A model generated the notes under the pieces. The model saw only the letters and a list, made by a program, of their open reading frames with translations, ran no database searches and was not told the origin of the DNA. The position numbers and the translations under genes are program-made. This document shows positions 1 through 13,258 of a stretch of 64,000 nucleotides of DNA, one piece after another. This DNA comes from Hedera helix (Eukaryota; Streptophyta; Magnoliopsida; Apiales; Araliaceae), in contig OX359273.1 of assembly GCA_947179155.2 (NCBI GenBank), positions 46,366,523 through 46,430,522 of the forward strand. Direction: 5' to 3'. The first letter of the stretch is position 1. The number at the start of each line of letters is the position of its first letter.

Positions 1-2094
1 ATTTCATTTTTCTCATTTCGTTTTTGCACAAATACCCATCTGTATCCAACTGGCTTAACTCCTTCAGGTGTTTGGACTACAGGTCCAAAAACTTCACGTT
101 TTGCAAGTGAATTTAATTCTGTTTGGATTGCTTCTTTCCATTTTGGCCAATCATTTCTGTGTCTACATTCTTCAACGGATTTAGGCTCAAAATCCTCGTT
201 TTCATTAACGATATCAAGCGATATATTATATGAAAAAATATTATCAACAACTATTTCATTTCGGTTCCACCTTTTCTTTGTAGAAACATAACTTATCGAG
301 ATCTCCTCATTTTTATTGTTTTCAGGTACCTGAACCTCTTCTGGGGTTTCATAATTAGTTATGTCTATATCCTCATTAATATTTTCCTCCTCAATAATGC
401 TAACTCGATTATTTACTCATTTTCTTTTTCGAGGATTTTTGTCTTTTGAACCGATTGGTCTTCCACGCTTCTGGCGTATCTTAGACTCATTTGCTATAAA
501 TTTTGCGGATTGTCTTACTGGGACTTCAATCCGTGCTGGAGCATTTACAGCTGGTATATGAGATTTGATTACTCCTTTTGAGTCAGTGAATGCATTCGGT
601 AGTTGATTTGCTATGTCTTGCAAATGAAGTATCTTTTGAACTTCTTGTTCACATTGTTTGGTACGAGGATCAAAATTCATTAATGACAATGCATTCCATG
701 TGATATCTTTATCCAGCTGTTTAATTTCTCCCCCTAATGCCGGAAACATAGTTTCATCAAAATGACAGTCGGCAAATTGTGCTGTAAATGAATCACCTGT
801 TAAAGGTTCAAGATATTTAATTATCGATGGGGACTCAAACCCAATATATATTCCCAGCCTCCTTTGAGGACCCATCTTTGTTCGTTGTGGCGGAGAAATT
901 GAAACATATACCGCACAACCAAATATTCTTAGATGGGAAATATTTGGTTCATGACCAAAAACCAATTGTAATGGGGAGAATTTGTGATATGATGTTGGCC
1001 TAATGCGTATAAGTGCTGCTGCATGTAAGATAGCATGCCCCCAAACAGAGACAGGAAGTTTTGTTCTCATGAGCAATGGTCTTGCAATTAATTGGAGGCG
1101 TTTAATAAATGATTCAGCAAGACCATTCTGAGTATGAACATGAGCAACAGGATGTTCAATATGTATCCCAAGTGACATGCAATAATCATTAAAAGCTTGG
1201 GATGTGAATTCACCAGCATTGTCAAGACGAATAGTCTTGATTATATGATCTGGAAATTGTGCTCGTAATCTAATAAGTTGAGCAAGTAATCTCGCAAATG
1301 CCAGGTTGCGAGTTGATAATAAGCACACATGTGACCATCTTGTAGATGCATCTACTAAAATCATAAAATATCTAAATGGTCCACATGGTGGGTGAATAGG
1401 CCCACAAATATCTCCTTGTATACGTTCTAGAAATTTTGGAGATTCAATCTCAACTTTAGTTGGTGAGGGTCTAAGAACCAATTTGCCTTGAGAACAAGCA
1501 GCACATGAGAATTCCTTAAATTGAAGAATCTTCTGGTTCTTTAATGGATGGCCAAATGAATTCTCAATAATTCTTTGCATCATTATAGATCCTGGATGCC
1601 CCAATCGGTCATGCCAAATAATAAAATTATTTGGTTCATTGAACTTCTGGTTCATTATTGCATTGATTTCAATTGTACTAATACTTGTATAGTATAACCC
1701 TGAAGATAAAACGGGTAATTTTTCCAATATTTGTTTTCCATTAGAATCATTTGATACAATTGTAAAGATATTCTATACCATTATCATTGGCAGTCTCAAT
1801 ATGGTACCCGTTAAGTCGTATATCTTTAAAACTTAGCAGATTTCTTCTTGATTTAATAGAGAACAAAGTATTATCAATAATAAATTTTGTTCCGCTAGGA
1901 AGCATTATATTAGCTCTTCCAGAGCCTTCAATCAAGTCTGTCGAACCTGATATTGTATTCACCTTTGCTTTCACCATTCTTAGATTTGAAAAATATTGTT
2001 TATACCTGAGAATGATATGTGTTGTTGCACTATCTGCTAAGCATATATCTCTACCATTGATATTAGGCCTTTTTATAACATGACGCAAATCCAT
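1..2094 (-). pseudogene. copia pol fragment (protease, integrase, start of RT), frameshifted
   Basis: The protease piece (2094 to about 1767) carries the copia-type active-site context LADSATTH. After it, one extra base in the AAA run at 1764-1766 shifts the frame. The next open stretch (1727-417) holds the GAG-pre-integrase HxxxGH segment followed by the integrase core, with visible DDE-type landmarks: an Asp in ILVDAST, an Asp in RLDNAGEF and a Glu in QNGLAESF. It stops at a TGA (417-419), but the same frame continues through a charged linker into the RT start (WKEAIQTELNSL, then GYRWVF) and leaves the window. One frameshift plus one stop make it a pseudogene. Confidence 0.9.
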
Positions 2095-2181
2095 ATTTTC
2101 TTCTACTTCTTATCAACAAACCAAATATGATTATCTGCTTCAAGATGAAAGTGAAGAGCAATTCGTGCTGATAACGTCTTA

Positions 2182-2412
2182 TGAAATATTATCTAGGAAA
2201 TCAATCAAGAAAGAAAATGCTAGAGAGAATAAGAGAACTATTTTATTTCATTCACAAGTGTGTCATACATCAAATAAGATGCCTCTATTTATAGGCTTAC
2301 AAATATAGAGGAGAAATGAACTAGAAATAAATAAACATACATGTATGAAGAGATACATGTATTTGAGATGTACATTGGATATTCACAAATGCATGTGCAT
2401 GAATTCATAACA
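2182..2412 (-). repeat. 5' LTR of the minus-strand copia remnant
   Basis: On the minus strand the segment starts TGTTATGAATTC and ends ATATTTCA, giving the TG...CA termini of an LTR. It contains a TATA-like CCTATAAATAGAGG stretch, as in a compact copia LTR promoter, and is followed at once by a TTATCAGCACGA primer-binding-like segment. The length of about 231 bp fits small copia LTRs. The boundaries are inferred from these termini alone because the partner LTR is not in the window. Confidence 0.7.
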
Positions 2413-3690
2413 CTAAGCTTTCTTTTCCCACTTTTTTAGGGGAGTCGATTATTATTATATAGGACTTCATATTTTTTTAATAATTCTTTTATTAATCTAT
2501 GGAGCACTTAGTTATCAAAACCATCTCTTTCTTCGTCTTTTTTCTCCATTTTTTATTTTTATATTTTATATTTCGACTCTCAATCTTTATTAATTATACA
2601 AGCTTAATTATCGATATAAAATACGGATAAGTTTTAAAAATTATATATTAAGAAATCATAAATCATAATATATACTTTAACAAGTTTATTGATGAAAAAT
2701 TACAGATTATTTTTTGGTGTAATTTAATGTGTAGTAAAAATACTATTTATAATGTATTAGAGCAAACTGAATGAAATTTTAAATTATTTAGGTTCATAAA
2801 TCAAGAAAGTTTAATGGTCAAAATATTATAATATATATTGACAAGTTTAAAAATATAAATTGAAATATTATATGTTTTTTAGAATCTACACTATTATAAT
2901 GTAGTAAATCTAGAGATGTATTTTAATTTTAAGAGCTTAGGCGATAGCTTGAGAAAATGGCTAGAAGGATAATTAGCGAACCTAAGGAAAACATATCTTT
3001 CAATCTTTTAAAATGCATTTGATGATTTTTTGATTTTTTATCGATGGCCTTGTATAGTAAAGAGTGAGGCCTTTATCAACATGCTATCACCTTTGGTCTA
3101 TTGAAATATTATGTATGTAGCAATATTAATATGTTATTGTCAACTAAAAGTATATTAAATTATGTTGTAATTAATTACTTGTTAGTGAATAACATTTGAT
3201 ATTTCTCGGTACATGAACAATGAATTTATATTACTAAATTCTAATAATGGTTTGGGCAAAATATTAATCGCAAGTATAATTAAGATACATTGTATCTATA
3301 ATAACGATACATTAATTGTATATATAATAGTAAAATAAAAATAATTTTTTTAATTGATAAATTAACAAAAATAAAATTATAAATTATTGAGTCGGTTCAA
3401 TATTAACGAATATAACTCGGTATTTACCTGATGATATATTTGCATTGATTTGTATTGATAGGAATAACATTTTGATATTAGATTGATATCTTTTATAGCT
3501 TTACTCAATTAAAGGAGAATAAATAAGGGATAATTATTCCTTTCGGCTTGTGATATACACCAGTCCCGATATTGATGCCCAGCCCAATATAATTAGGCTC
3601 ATATTTACGCAGTTTTTAGGCCCACAACCTTCTGGCTAGAAAGACAAGTGTCGTAATTGAATGGAAGGCCAGGAGGCGCATACGTGTATC
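2413..3690. other. AT-rich spacer upstream of the photolyase gene
   Basis: I see no exon, repeat unit or RNA gene here beyond AT-rich sequence. The last 150 bases presumably contain photolyase promoter elements. Confidence 0.5.
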
Positions 3691-3698
3691 TATTTAAA
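3681..3698 (+). promoter_or_regulatory. candidate core promoter of the photolyase gene
   Basis: A TATA-like TATTTAAA lies at 3691-3698, about 135 bp before the ATG. Just upstream is TACGTGTA, an ACGT core of the type bound by bZIP factors such as HY5. Light or UV-B control of this gene is known in Arabidopsis, but its relevance here is inference. Confidence 0.4.
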
Positions 3699-3830
3699 GC
3701 CACGACTTTAACCGTTAAGTTTCCCTCCATTTTCTCTCTCCACTGTCAAACGCCACGCAACCTGGATCAAATTAGCTTCATTAACCCGTACTTCCGTCAA
3801 TTCCCTGCAAACGATAGAATATTCTCATGA

Positions 3831-6800
3831 ATGGCTACTCCTCCATCTTCATTTCAATCAACCACCGTTCAACCAGGTAGAATGAGGGTACTTAAGAAAG
3901 CGTCATCGCTGTCGGATCAGATGGTTGGACCGGTTGTTTACTGGATGTTCAGAGATCAACGATTGAGAGACAACTGGGCGTTGATCCACGCCGTTCATCA
4001 GGCTAATAAAGCGAATGTCCCGGTAGCAGTAGTGTTCAATCTGTTTGATCAGTTCTTAGGAGCCAAAGCTCGTCAATTAGGTTTTATGTTGAGAGGTTTG
4101 CAGCAAGTGCATCGCGAAATTGAACGAACTCTTCAAATTCCATTCTTCTTGTTCCAGGCAACATTCATACTTTCTCTTTTTCTAATTACGCTGGTTAATT
4201 TTTATACGTTAGATATGTTTGTGTGCTTTTTCTTAGTAATTTTTGCGAATGTTATCTATTGTTTCCTAATTAGTCTTTAATAATAGGATTAGTTATGTGT
4301 GGGGTTGCTTGTTTGGGATCTTTTCAATGTAATGTTTATTTTACTCGGGCATCATATAATTGAAAATTTTAGATTGAGATAGTTCTTTACATTTATTGGC
4401 GAACCGTAAGAGCATTGGCCACTGGATTTGGGGATTCATTGTTTGTCAGTTGGTTTATGTAGGGAGAAGCTGTGGAGACAATTCCCAATTTCTTAATAGA
4501 ATGCGGGGCTTCACTTTTGGTTACTGATTTTTCACCTTTAAGGCAAGTACGGAGTTGGAAAGAGGAGATTTGCAAGAGGGTGAGTGATTCAGTATCAATT
4601 CATGAAGTTGATGCTCACAATGTAGTACCACTCTGGGTGGCATCGGATAAGTTGGAGTACAGTGCTAGGACTATAAGGGGAAAGATTAACAAACTACTTC
4701 CTGAGTATCTTATTGAATTTCCAACTCTAGGGCCTCCAAATAGAAATTGGGAGGGCACAAATCATTTAGTAGATTGGGATAACCTTATATCTGATGTTGT
4801 AAGGTAAGATTTTGATCCATTTAGTCAACTCATTTTAGTTTGATGATTTAAATTTAGATATAGTTTTAGTTTTGAGTAGATGGTACTATAACATGTTTGG
4901 CCCATATCGATGTGTCCAGTAAAGGTGCGGAAGTTCCTGAAATCGATTGGTGTGAACCAGGAGAACATGCTGCATTGGAAGCATTAAAGGGGACCAAGAA
5001 TGGGTTCTTGACAACCAGATTGAAGAACTATTCTACAGACCGTAATAACCCATTGAAACCCAAAGGACTCTCTGGTCTTTCTCCATATTTGCATTTTGGA
5101 CAGATAGCAGCGCAGCGGTGTGCTTTAGAGGCACGTACGCTAAGGAAGATTTATCCCCAGGTTGGTGATCACAAATTGCTTGCAGATATAGTTAAATTAG
5201 TTCAAGTAACAAATGTTCAACTTCTGCAATTTGGACCACTAGATGGGTAAATAAAATGATATCTTGTCTTTAAAAATAAATAATCCCACTTCTGTTAAAT
5301 TACTTTTTAGTTTCTGCAGATTGCTGCATTCTAAGCACACATTTCATGTTATCCTTGGTTAAATATTTCTGAAGTTTAGCCTTTTGCCTGTACATGAAGG
5401 CAGTTGATTCTTTCTTAGAGGAGTTGATTGTACGGAGGGAACTTGCTGATAACTTTTGCTACTACCAGCTTAAATATGATTCACTACAGGGGGCATGGGA
5501 ATGGGCACGGAAGACCCTGATGGACCATGCCTCAGATAAACGAGAACATATTTATACGTGAGTGAGATAGCTTTAGTATATATATATATTTTTATTTATT
5601 TATTTATTGGGGGTGGGGGGTTGTGAAGAGGGATTTGCTGGATTTTTAATTGTTTTCAGTATTTCTGACTAATGCTGTCCAATATTCTCACTTTTTAAGT
5701 GGCTGGCAAGTTTTCAGGAGGGAGCAGTTGGAGAAGGCACAAACTGCAGATCCTGTAAGCTATGTTCTGTTCTGTTGGTTATTATGATAAATATTATTAA
5801 AATAGTTATATTATTAATGTTTTGGAGGGTAGCATTTATTTGGTTTTCGTTTGTTAATAGCTATACAGTTGAGTCTCCCTGTTTGGGTCGATAATGAATT
5901 GATGTATGCCTACTCTTTTTAATTAGTGATGTATGCTTACTCTGTTTAATTATATGCTTGAGGAAATATTCTTTATTCACACATGCAAACACATATGTAC
6001 ATGTGGATGTATGTGTAATAGCGGTGGTGTTGTCCACTTATAGAGATTCTTTTGTTACAACTTTCAGCTTTGGAATGCTTCTCAGTTAGAGATGGTACAT
6101 TATGGAAAGATGCATGGTTTTATGCGGCAAGTAACTTCTTGATAACCCTATTTTTCCCATTAACACAAGTCAATTTCTGACATTCTTTTTAGGAAAAAAA
6201 TATTTTTTTTTGTGTCTGTGATTGATGTCATATGCTAAGTTTCACGCGATTTATGATTATGAAATGCTAATTACGCTACTCTCAAGACCTACTTTTTTTA
6301 TAGAGAAATATTAACATTTGGATATGTTCACATAGTACTCAACAATTAATTTGAAACACCACAAGAAAATTATATTTCTTCTCTTGGAATAACTTTCTTT
6401 TTTAATTCGTAGTAACATTCAATTGCATGATCTTATTTCATATATAGTTTTCCTACTTCATTTGTAGGCTGCTAGGCGCTGGTTAATCCAAGTTTTTAAA
6501 CTCTGAGTTGCTAATGTAGCATTTAGCATGTGAGTATATGAGCAAGTTGTTTCATTTCTAATTTCAAGTAGATTTGTCATTCATGTTGGAATGCTTTCGA
6601 ATTGTAGGATTTCAAATTACGATATTACTATCCTAAGGCAAAGCTATAAAGCTTAGACTTAGTGGGGATATATTGTTGACAATCAATTCTGTGACATGAT
6701 GTTCTTTTTGGGATGTGGTCCACTATATCATCTAACCTTTTTGCATGATCATGAGGCCATTTATTACATTTCCTTTTCATTGTCATTTTGTTTGTTTCTT

Positions 6801-7633
6801 TAAATTGTTTATTGACTTGCACGTACAAGAACTACAAAGAATTGTTTTCCAATTTTAAAATCAACAGCAGTAGACATGATATGAACAATAGTGCAAATCA
6901 TTGTTTGTTGTAACAAGCTATACGGTAGCTCAAATAAGTTGTCTAGTGAACAATTGCTGCTTGGGATGTTGTTTTAATTTCCAAACTGTAAATATTGAAA
7001 CAGGATGTATTGGGCGAAAAAAATTCTTGAATGGACGAGTGGGCCTGTAGAAGCTCTTGCTATATCAATATATTTGAATGATAAGGTATTCAATGTCAGT
7101 CTATCATGAATTATATAGTGAAATGCATCTAATTTATATCTTAACTGAGATGCAGTATGAAATTGATGGGAGAGATCCTAGCGGATATGTTGGCTGCATG
7201 TGGTCAATCTGCGGTGTACATGATCAGGTGTGGATGCATTCTTGTTTTTGTTCAATTGTCAGGAGTGACCGAGTGATATTAGTAATCACTATTATCATTC
7301 ATTTACAAGAAAAGGTCCTCTGAGGTTCTCCGATTTATTATTATTTGGTTATCATCCCTACATCATATAACTCATTGCAGATCCGCATGCTTGCTAGTGA
7401 AATTTTATTACATGTAGGCTAGTGTGTAATTCTGTGGTGTTGTTTCTGCATTTCAGGGGTGGAAAGAGCGACCAATATTTGGGAAAATACGCTACATGAA
7501 TTTTGCAGGTTGCAAGAAGAAATTTGATGTCGACGGATACATTGCATGTGTAAAGAGGCTAGTAGGTGATATCAAGAAAAGGAAAGGAGAAACCTTGCTC
7601 AATAACAAGGCAAAGGAACTTCGCGGATTTTAG
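3831..7633 (+). CDS. UVR2: class II CPD photolyase (deoxyribodipyrimidine photo-lyase)
   Basis: This enzyme uses FADH- and blue/UV-A light to split cyclobutane pyrimidine dimers. Nine exons join in frame to 497 codons: 3831-4157, 4463-4803, 4920-5160, 5400-5557, 5718-5754, 6068-6126, 7004-7085, 7156-7227 and 7457-7633. The N-terminal photolyase alpha/beta domain starts with VVYWMFRDQRLRDNW (about residues 35-49). The FAD-binding half holds GLSPYLHFGQ and both class II signatures: FLEELIVRRELADNF at residues 308-322, and GVHDQGWKERP to RYMN at 435-454. Exon order and length match Arabidopsis PHR1/UVR2 from memory. No active-site break is seen, so the gene looks functional. Introns 1 (from 4158) and 6 (from 6127, GCAAGT) begin with GC, not GT. 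The first ATG precedes the family VQPGR(I/M)R start by about a dozen residues. Confidence 0.96.
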
Positions 7634-8534
7634 CCACCAAATTCGAACCTTTGACATATATATATACACACATAGCCACTTCTACATCAGAACCAACTAG
7701 TTTAGAATTTTCGAACTGACTGAAATTTTTTGAAGCTTTGATGCCATGCTTGCTGAGTTCAAGTTGTACTTGATACCCTTCAGGCCATCATTAAGTGGTA
7801 GCTTTATTTGATTCTCAGACTGATTTAGAACCAGGAAACTACAGAACTGTTAAGTACCTTCAGAAATGTATATTTTGAATAGATGATGAGATTTTGAGAA
7901 AAAGAAATCTGAACCGCAACACTAGTTTGCTCTGGTATCATGTACAACTTCAAATTTATTTCGACATGTTTATTTTAGATAGGGGCTTAGATCAGAATAT
8001 GTCCTCCGAATGTTATTCGACACTTTTGAAGCAGCAGTTCCCTATTAATATGTTTGCTTTTCTTTTCATCATTGCCATAAGAAATGCTCAAAATACAAGA
8101 AAATGTACCTTTCAGTTAAAGTTTAAACGCCTTCTTCTAAAGAGTTTAAAGAACCAACTCCTCAAATAATTGAGAATGAAATATTGAAATTTAACCATCT
8201 CAAGGTAACTGGTGCTTATCTCAAGCAATATCTTCAACAGAAAATTTTATTTCTTTAGGAGGAAAAAACTAGATGTTAGGAGCAATCCAAGCCATATTAT
8301 ACTTTATCATTTAATATTTGATGAAGAAATTATTAAAAGATGAATGCACTAAAGAGTCTACTATGCCTGTCTAATAGAAAAAGAAGAAGAAAACAACTAC
8401 TGCCTCAGTTATTATCTACTATGAAAATGCTGCACAGCATTGATCAAATATTTTCACCCCAAGTGTTCTAAGACCCAACAGGTTGAAATGTGATTGAAAG
8501 CTTTCCAGAAAAGGGAGGGAAAGAAGTCACAAAC
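7634..8534. other. 3' flank of photolyase gene, no further gene seen
   Basis: This stretch carries the photolyase 3' UTR and AT-rich spacer. A TA/CA microsatellite follows the stop at about 7659-7672. No other coding similarity was recognised. Confidence 0.4.
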
Positions 8535-8807
8535 CGTAATAAATTGCCGAGGATCATCAAGACTAGATGAGCCTAAAAAGACCTCTCTATTCAGCTTAGT
8601 TGTTAACTTGTGACAAACCCGCAGCTGAGAAAGAATAACAATTTAAAAACCTCTATATGCCATAGAAGTCAACCATACATTTTCAGCAAGATGAAATAAT
8701 GAATATAAGTCAAAACCTTAGAGCGAGTTGCTCCACCAACGATGAAAACAAAAATGCGTTGGCCCATCTTCTTGAAATCACTCGATGTATGCCTCAGAAT
8801 TGAATCA
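8535..8807 (-). pseudogene. two-exon fragment of a SEC1/Munc18-family gene (KEULE-like)
   Basis: Two minus-strand exons are recognisable. The first, 8807-8717 (AG acceptor, GT donor), encodes a segment with HTSSDFKKMGQRIFVF and GGATRS. The second, 8624-8535 (acceptor CAG, donor ACG|GT), encodes 30 residues from LRVCHKLTTKL to SLDDPRQFIT. Together they match the C-terminal region of plant SEC1 proteins such as KEULE, which act with syntaxins in vesicle fusion during cytokinesis. Both exons and the junction between them stay in frame. I find neither the many upstream exons nor the short terminal exon nearby, so this is most likely a gene fragment. Attribution is from remembered family sequence. 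Confidence 0.75.
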
Positions 8808-10300
8808 CTAGCAGAAAAAGCATTCACAAAGAAATAAGATAAATACAAGTGAAATGGAACTAAAAATTGCACAGAGAAGAATATAACAGCCAATGTGACA
8901 AATAGAGACAGCTACTCCATGTTCCATTTAAAACTATTAGACAAGAGTAACGGGACTGTAGGGTCGAAGGACAGAACATAACCATGAAGGCGCTTCACAT
9001 GGAACAAACATGAAAAAGAGTATATTATTATGATAGAGCTTTAAATGCCTGGAAATATGATAGAGCTGTGAAACTAAACAGTACTGGACATGGTTTATAG
9101 TCTTGAATTATAGACTAGATGTTTTTATGCTTATGATTCAGGAGTAATTCCTTGTTCTCTTCAGTTTCGTGACGTCATTACTCGAGTTCTTGTAAATGAT
9201 GGGCTGATCTCTTTAACCCTGAAATTCTTTCTGGACAATTAATGGATTTTTTTTAAACCTGAAAATCTTTTTTGGTCTTCTAATTTCCTGTCTGAATGGA
9301 TGGTAGCTTTAGCACCTGTTGAATTCATCCTGATAGTGTGTTTGGCTGTTTAGCTTCTGGAGTGATATTTGTTTAGCCATTCCAATTCCTAATGTTTCTT
9401 CCAACTCTGCTTATATTTTCCTGGAAGCCCACACTTTCCTTCAAGATAGTCCTTTGTGACCACACCAAAGCCCCTCCAAATTCAAGCTTCCTGGAAAACC
9501 TAAACTTTCCTTAAAGATAGTTCTTGGTGGCTTCACCTAAGCCCCTCAAGTTAAACCTCTGCAAAGCTTTTGCCTTTTGCCTCTCTTCAACTTTTTCTTG
9601 ATTCCTTTATACTTTTCCCCGTCTTTCTAATGATAGCATCGGGGGTGTTTCTTGAAATATAGACTTCGTTCCTCTTGGGTAGTTCTGGCCTTTGAATAGT
9701 TAAAAATATATGCAATGAAATGACAAGTTATTGAGCTAATTGTATCAACTTCTGTTCCCTCTTATCTCCTTGTTTACTTTTGTTAACTTATAGTGAGTTT
9801 CTTGCTTTATATGATGACTGCTTACGATGCATTACAGTTCTTTCATGGCCATATCGTGTGACGTGTTCCAGTAAGGTGTTCTGGCAGTTAGTTTCTGCTA
9901 GAAAACTTGTGGGCCTTGTGGCAGTGTGAAAAGATTTAAATTTTGAGGGGCACTTTCTTTGATAAATTTGTTGTGCATGTATGCGTTTAGTAAGAGAGAA
10001 GTAGCAAAAATGTAGTTTTCTTATTTGGATTATAAATTGTGCGGCATTCGTAATTGAAGATGGTTGGGGAAATTTTGCAATTGTGTTTTTGGTAGTTAGT
10101 AGAAAATGCTTTGCTTTTAAACTCAATTTCTCAATCTCTGATGTTAATAACAGTGGCTGCTTCAATTTTTTTATTTTTTATTTTTATTATTATTTTTATA
10201 ATATCAGTGGCTACTGCAGCAGCATGTTTTGTAATATAGATATAACATTTATTTTAGCTCAATGTCCTTCTAATAAATGCAAGCTTTGTTTTATCATTTA
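8808..10300. other. spacer with a diverged short direct repeat
   Basis: No gene is recognised. Around 9420-9550 a segment of roughly 65 bp occurs twice in tandem with many differences; each copy contains CTTTCCTT, AAGATAGT and AAGCCCCTC. Any 5' exons of the release-factor pseudogene would be expected here, but I could not identify them. Confidence 0.4.
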
Positions 10301-12200
10301 GACCATGTCACCGTGAGCTTTGCCAGAAGTGGCGGTCCTGGAGGTCAAAATGTCAATAAAGGTTTGTGGAATCTGTGTTCTAAACAAATTAAAGAATGGC
10401 ACCGCACTTACTGTGGTGATTTAGGGTTTTTGATTTCTTCTTTCCTTTCAACTTGTCAAAGATTATGTATTCTTTTGTCCTTTTATCTTTGATCTACAGT
10501 AAATACCAAGGTGGATATGCGATTTAATGTTAAAGATGCACAATGGTTAAGTGACAGGATTATGCAATCAGTTAGTTACTGGCATTTCTGCTCATGTTTT
10601 CTTATTAAGAATCTGATATATGATTGTCTTTTGGAGAATTGGGTAGAGTTTTCCTACCTTCGGTTTTCAGACACAGTTTAACAAGTGATACATACACCCT
10701 CTAGAAAGTTCAGAGGGGTTGCTTTATTCTCAAAGTGATTACTTACGACACTAGAAAATTTGATTAGTATTCCTCCATAAATCTTCTCCAAGCGGGAACA
10801 ATCTTGTAGCATTTGGGCATCATCAATTAACATGTCATCTCGTTATTCAAATTTTTTCATGTCATGAATAGGAAAAGAATCGGATCAACAAAGATGGGGA
10901 GATAGCGATTTCTTCAACAAAGACTAGAACACAAAAGTAAACTTCTGCCATCTACCTCTCCTTGTTCTATGTTTCTGTGTTGAGAAGGTGATTAGTTACA
11001 TGATTATATTCTTCTCCAGGGTAACATTGAAGATGCTTTGGGAAACTACAGGTACTAATATTAAACCCTAAGTGTTTGTTTGCAAAGATTACACTTGTGA
11101 TATGACTATTAATCTCAAGTGTCTCATTTGTTTTCAAATTGTTTTCAAATTTGAACTTGATTCAAGGATTATAAAATGGCTTAGTATGAGGACTATTTAA
11201 TACTATGTTCAACTAGATATTATATTTCTAATCATTTGGGACTAATTTTTTTTAGACAAAATTAACCTCAACATTTTTCTAAAATGACCATAATATCTTA
11301 TTTTATCCGTTTATCAGCCTTAATGTACGCTCTATTTCTATTTTCTTTCATGAAAATAGCATGTACATTCTATTTCTATTCTCTTTCATGAAAATATCGA
11401 GAACTCACTCAGTCATTGATTACCGCTAGTTTGAGTTTTGTTCATTTTATAACAGTGTAAGTTTGCTATCCAAAAGTTATGCACAGTAGTTGATAGCTTG
11501 ATCATTTTAGAGGCTGATTCTACTAATTAGCACCATTACTAACCAATTTTATTAGTTCATATTCAGTACTGTTCATCTTTAAATTTTGGTGGCCTAGTAA
11601 AATAGCTAATCCTAATCTTTCTTCTAATTTTAGTTTTGGTGATTTCTAATAAAATTTTAGTATTTCACATATCATGTATTTTACACTATTTATTTGTTAA
11701 TTTATGTGCAAATTTATGATAATTTGATTCTCAAATATTTCACATAGAAAGAGCACGGTGAAGCATTGTGAACTCACCAACTTATTTCAGTAATATTTGA
11801 AAGTTTATAATTAATTGGTCATCATTTTTTGATGTATAAATAAGTTTAAATTATAGTTTAAAATATATTATTATTAGTAAGAGTATAATAGTCAAAATTA
11901 TATTTTTGCCAAAAATGTAAGAGTTGTTATTGAGAAATAGTATTCTTTTGATTTCTTATTCTAGTCTTGGTGCTTTGTGGCCTTTGCCTAACTTCTCAAA
12001 ACATTTATTTGTAATTTCCTAGCGACATCTGATAGGGTCAATAGTATTATGAAGGATGCAATTAATATATACTTTTGTTTTATCTTTATCCAAAAGAGCA
12101 GAAAAGACTGCAGAACAAGAAGGTTCTTTCCCAAAACAAAACTTTCAGAAGAGGCCGAGAAATTTCTAAGCCAGCACGAGCTTTATTGCGTGACATTTCT
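10301..12200 (+). pseudogene. decayed ICT1-type class I peptide-chain release factor gene
   Basis: Five exon remnants occur in the order of a plant organellar ICT1-like peptidyl-tRNA hydrolase. They are about 10301-10361 (HVTVSFARSGGPGGQNVNK, with the catalytic GGQ), 10500-10570 (VNTKVDMRFNVKDAQWLSDRI), 10872-10937 (EKNRINKDGE to STKTRTQ), 11020-11051 (GNIEDAL) and about 12097-12200 (basic tail with LQNKKVLSQ). Lesions include a gap of about four codons before MQ at the end of the second exon, loss of the GT donor there, small deletions that shift the frame in the fourth and fifth exons, no exon for the usual proline-rich linker, and no start exon. The GGQ and the basic tail are the family's ribosome-rescue determinants. 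It cannot encode a full protein as it stands. Confidence 0.8.
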
Positions 12201-13186
12201 CTTAATTTGATTTATCCATTAAGTTGCAATTAAAATTAAGTTTGGTGTTCTTTCAGCGAGACACCAACATTGTTTTTTTGTTATTTTATAATTTTTTGGG
12301 TATTTCAATCACTTCATATATATCATAGTAATCTATATAAAAATAATAGTATTATTTAAGCATATCATCAAAATGTAAAAAAGTTTTAATCAAACATTCA
12401 ATAATCATTAGTATTATTGATGCATGCGTATGTTTTTTTTTGGTTAATGAACAATTATTTGTGTAAAAAATTACAAGTATGTATTAAATGTAATTATGAT
12501 TAGATGTATTTATAAAACTTAGCAATGCTAATTTTTTTTGCGCCTATCACCAACAATTAAAAAAATAAAAAATTAATTCAATTAATAATTACCGAATAAA
12601 CTCCTTGGTAATTACTAAATATAATATTTAATATTATTGAGTTAACTCAATTGAATAATATGAATTATCATCGAGTTAACTTGATCGATTATTCAATTAA
12701 TTAAAAATTGAACTCAAGTCTATTTTTAAAATATAGGTATTGATGTCTTTATACGTTACTTTTATCCCTTTTTATTATATATATATAATGTCTTATCAAG
12801 TATGCCATTGTGATTATGATGTAGTATTATATTACATTTCACTTATTTTGTCATATTCTCACGTAATCAATGAATCAAATAATATTATAGCACATTAACA
12901 CCATGTTAAACAATTTTCAAATATTTAACTATATATGAACCAAAAACATGAATTGCACATTGTCATTTCATTATATTGTGAAACTATACTACATTGAAAA
13001 TCGGTCGGTAATTTGAATTGAACTTTAAATCAATTTCTTAGAGATTTTACGTACTCTGTATATTGTTCATATCAAGTTGTAGTCGGTCATTTTTTAAGTA
13101 ACATATTCTATAATCAAGATGCTTATTATTCCAATTGACAAAGCATTGCACTGCAAGCTTTATTAGGTGTTTGACTAATTGACAGC

Positions 13187-13258
<72 letters not shown>

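Larger units (their letters stand above)
1..2412 (-). mobile_element. Ty1/copia retrotransposon remnant, gag-less, 5' LTR end
   Basis: Read on the minus strand, the order is LTR (2412-2182), a short leader with a primer-binding-like TTATCAGCACGA segment, protease, GAG-pre-integrase, integrase core and the start of the reverse transcriptase, which runs off the left edge. Protease before integrase before RT is the copia order. Only about 90 bp separate the LTR from the protease ATG, so almost the whole gag gene is missing. Because it also carries a frameshift and a stop, the copy is non-autonomous. The 3' LTR and target-site duplication lie outside the window. Confidence 0.9.

Noticed and set aside
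9788..10165. 125-codon minus-strand open frame
   Set aside because: No recognisable domain, poor composition for a plant protein, and no supporting splice or promoter context.
10277..10492. ORF starting MQALFYHLDHV as a functional release factor start
   Set aside because: The ATG lies upstream of a probable splice acceptor (TTTAG|ACC) and the downstream exons carry several lesions.
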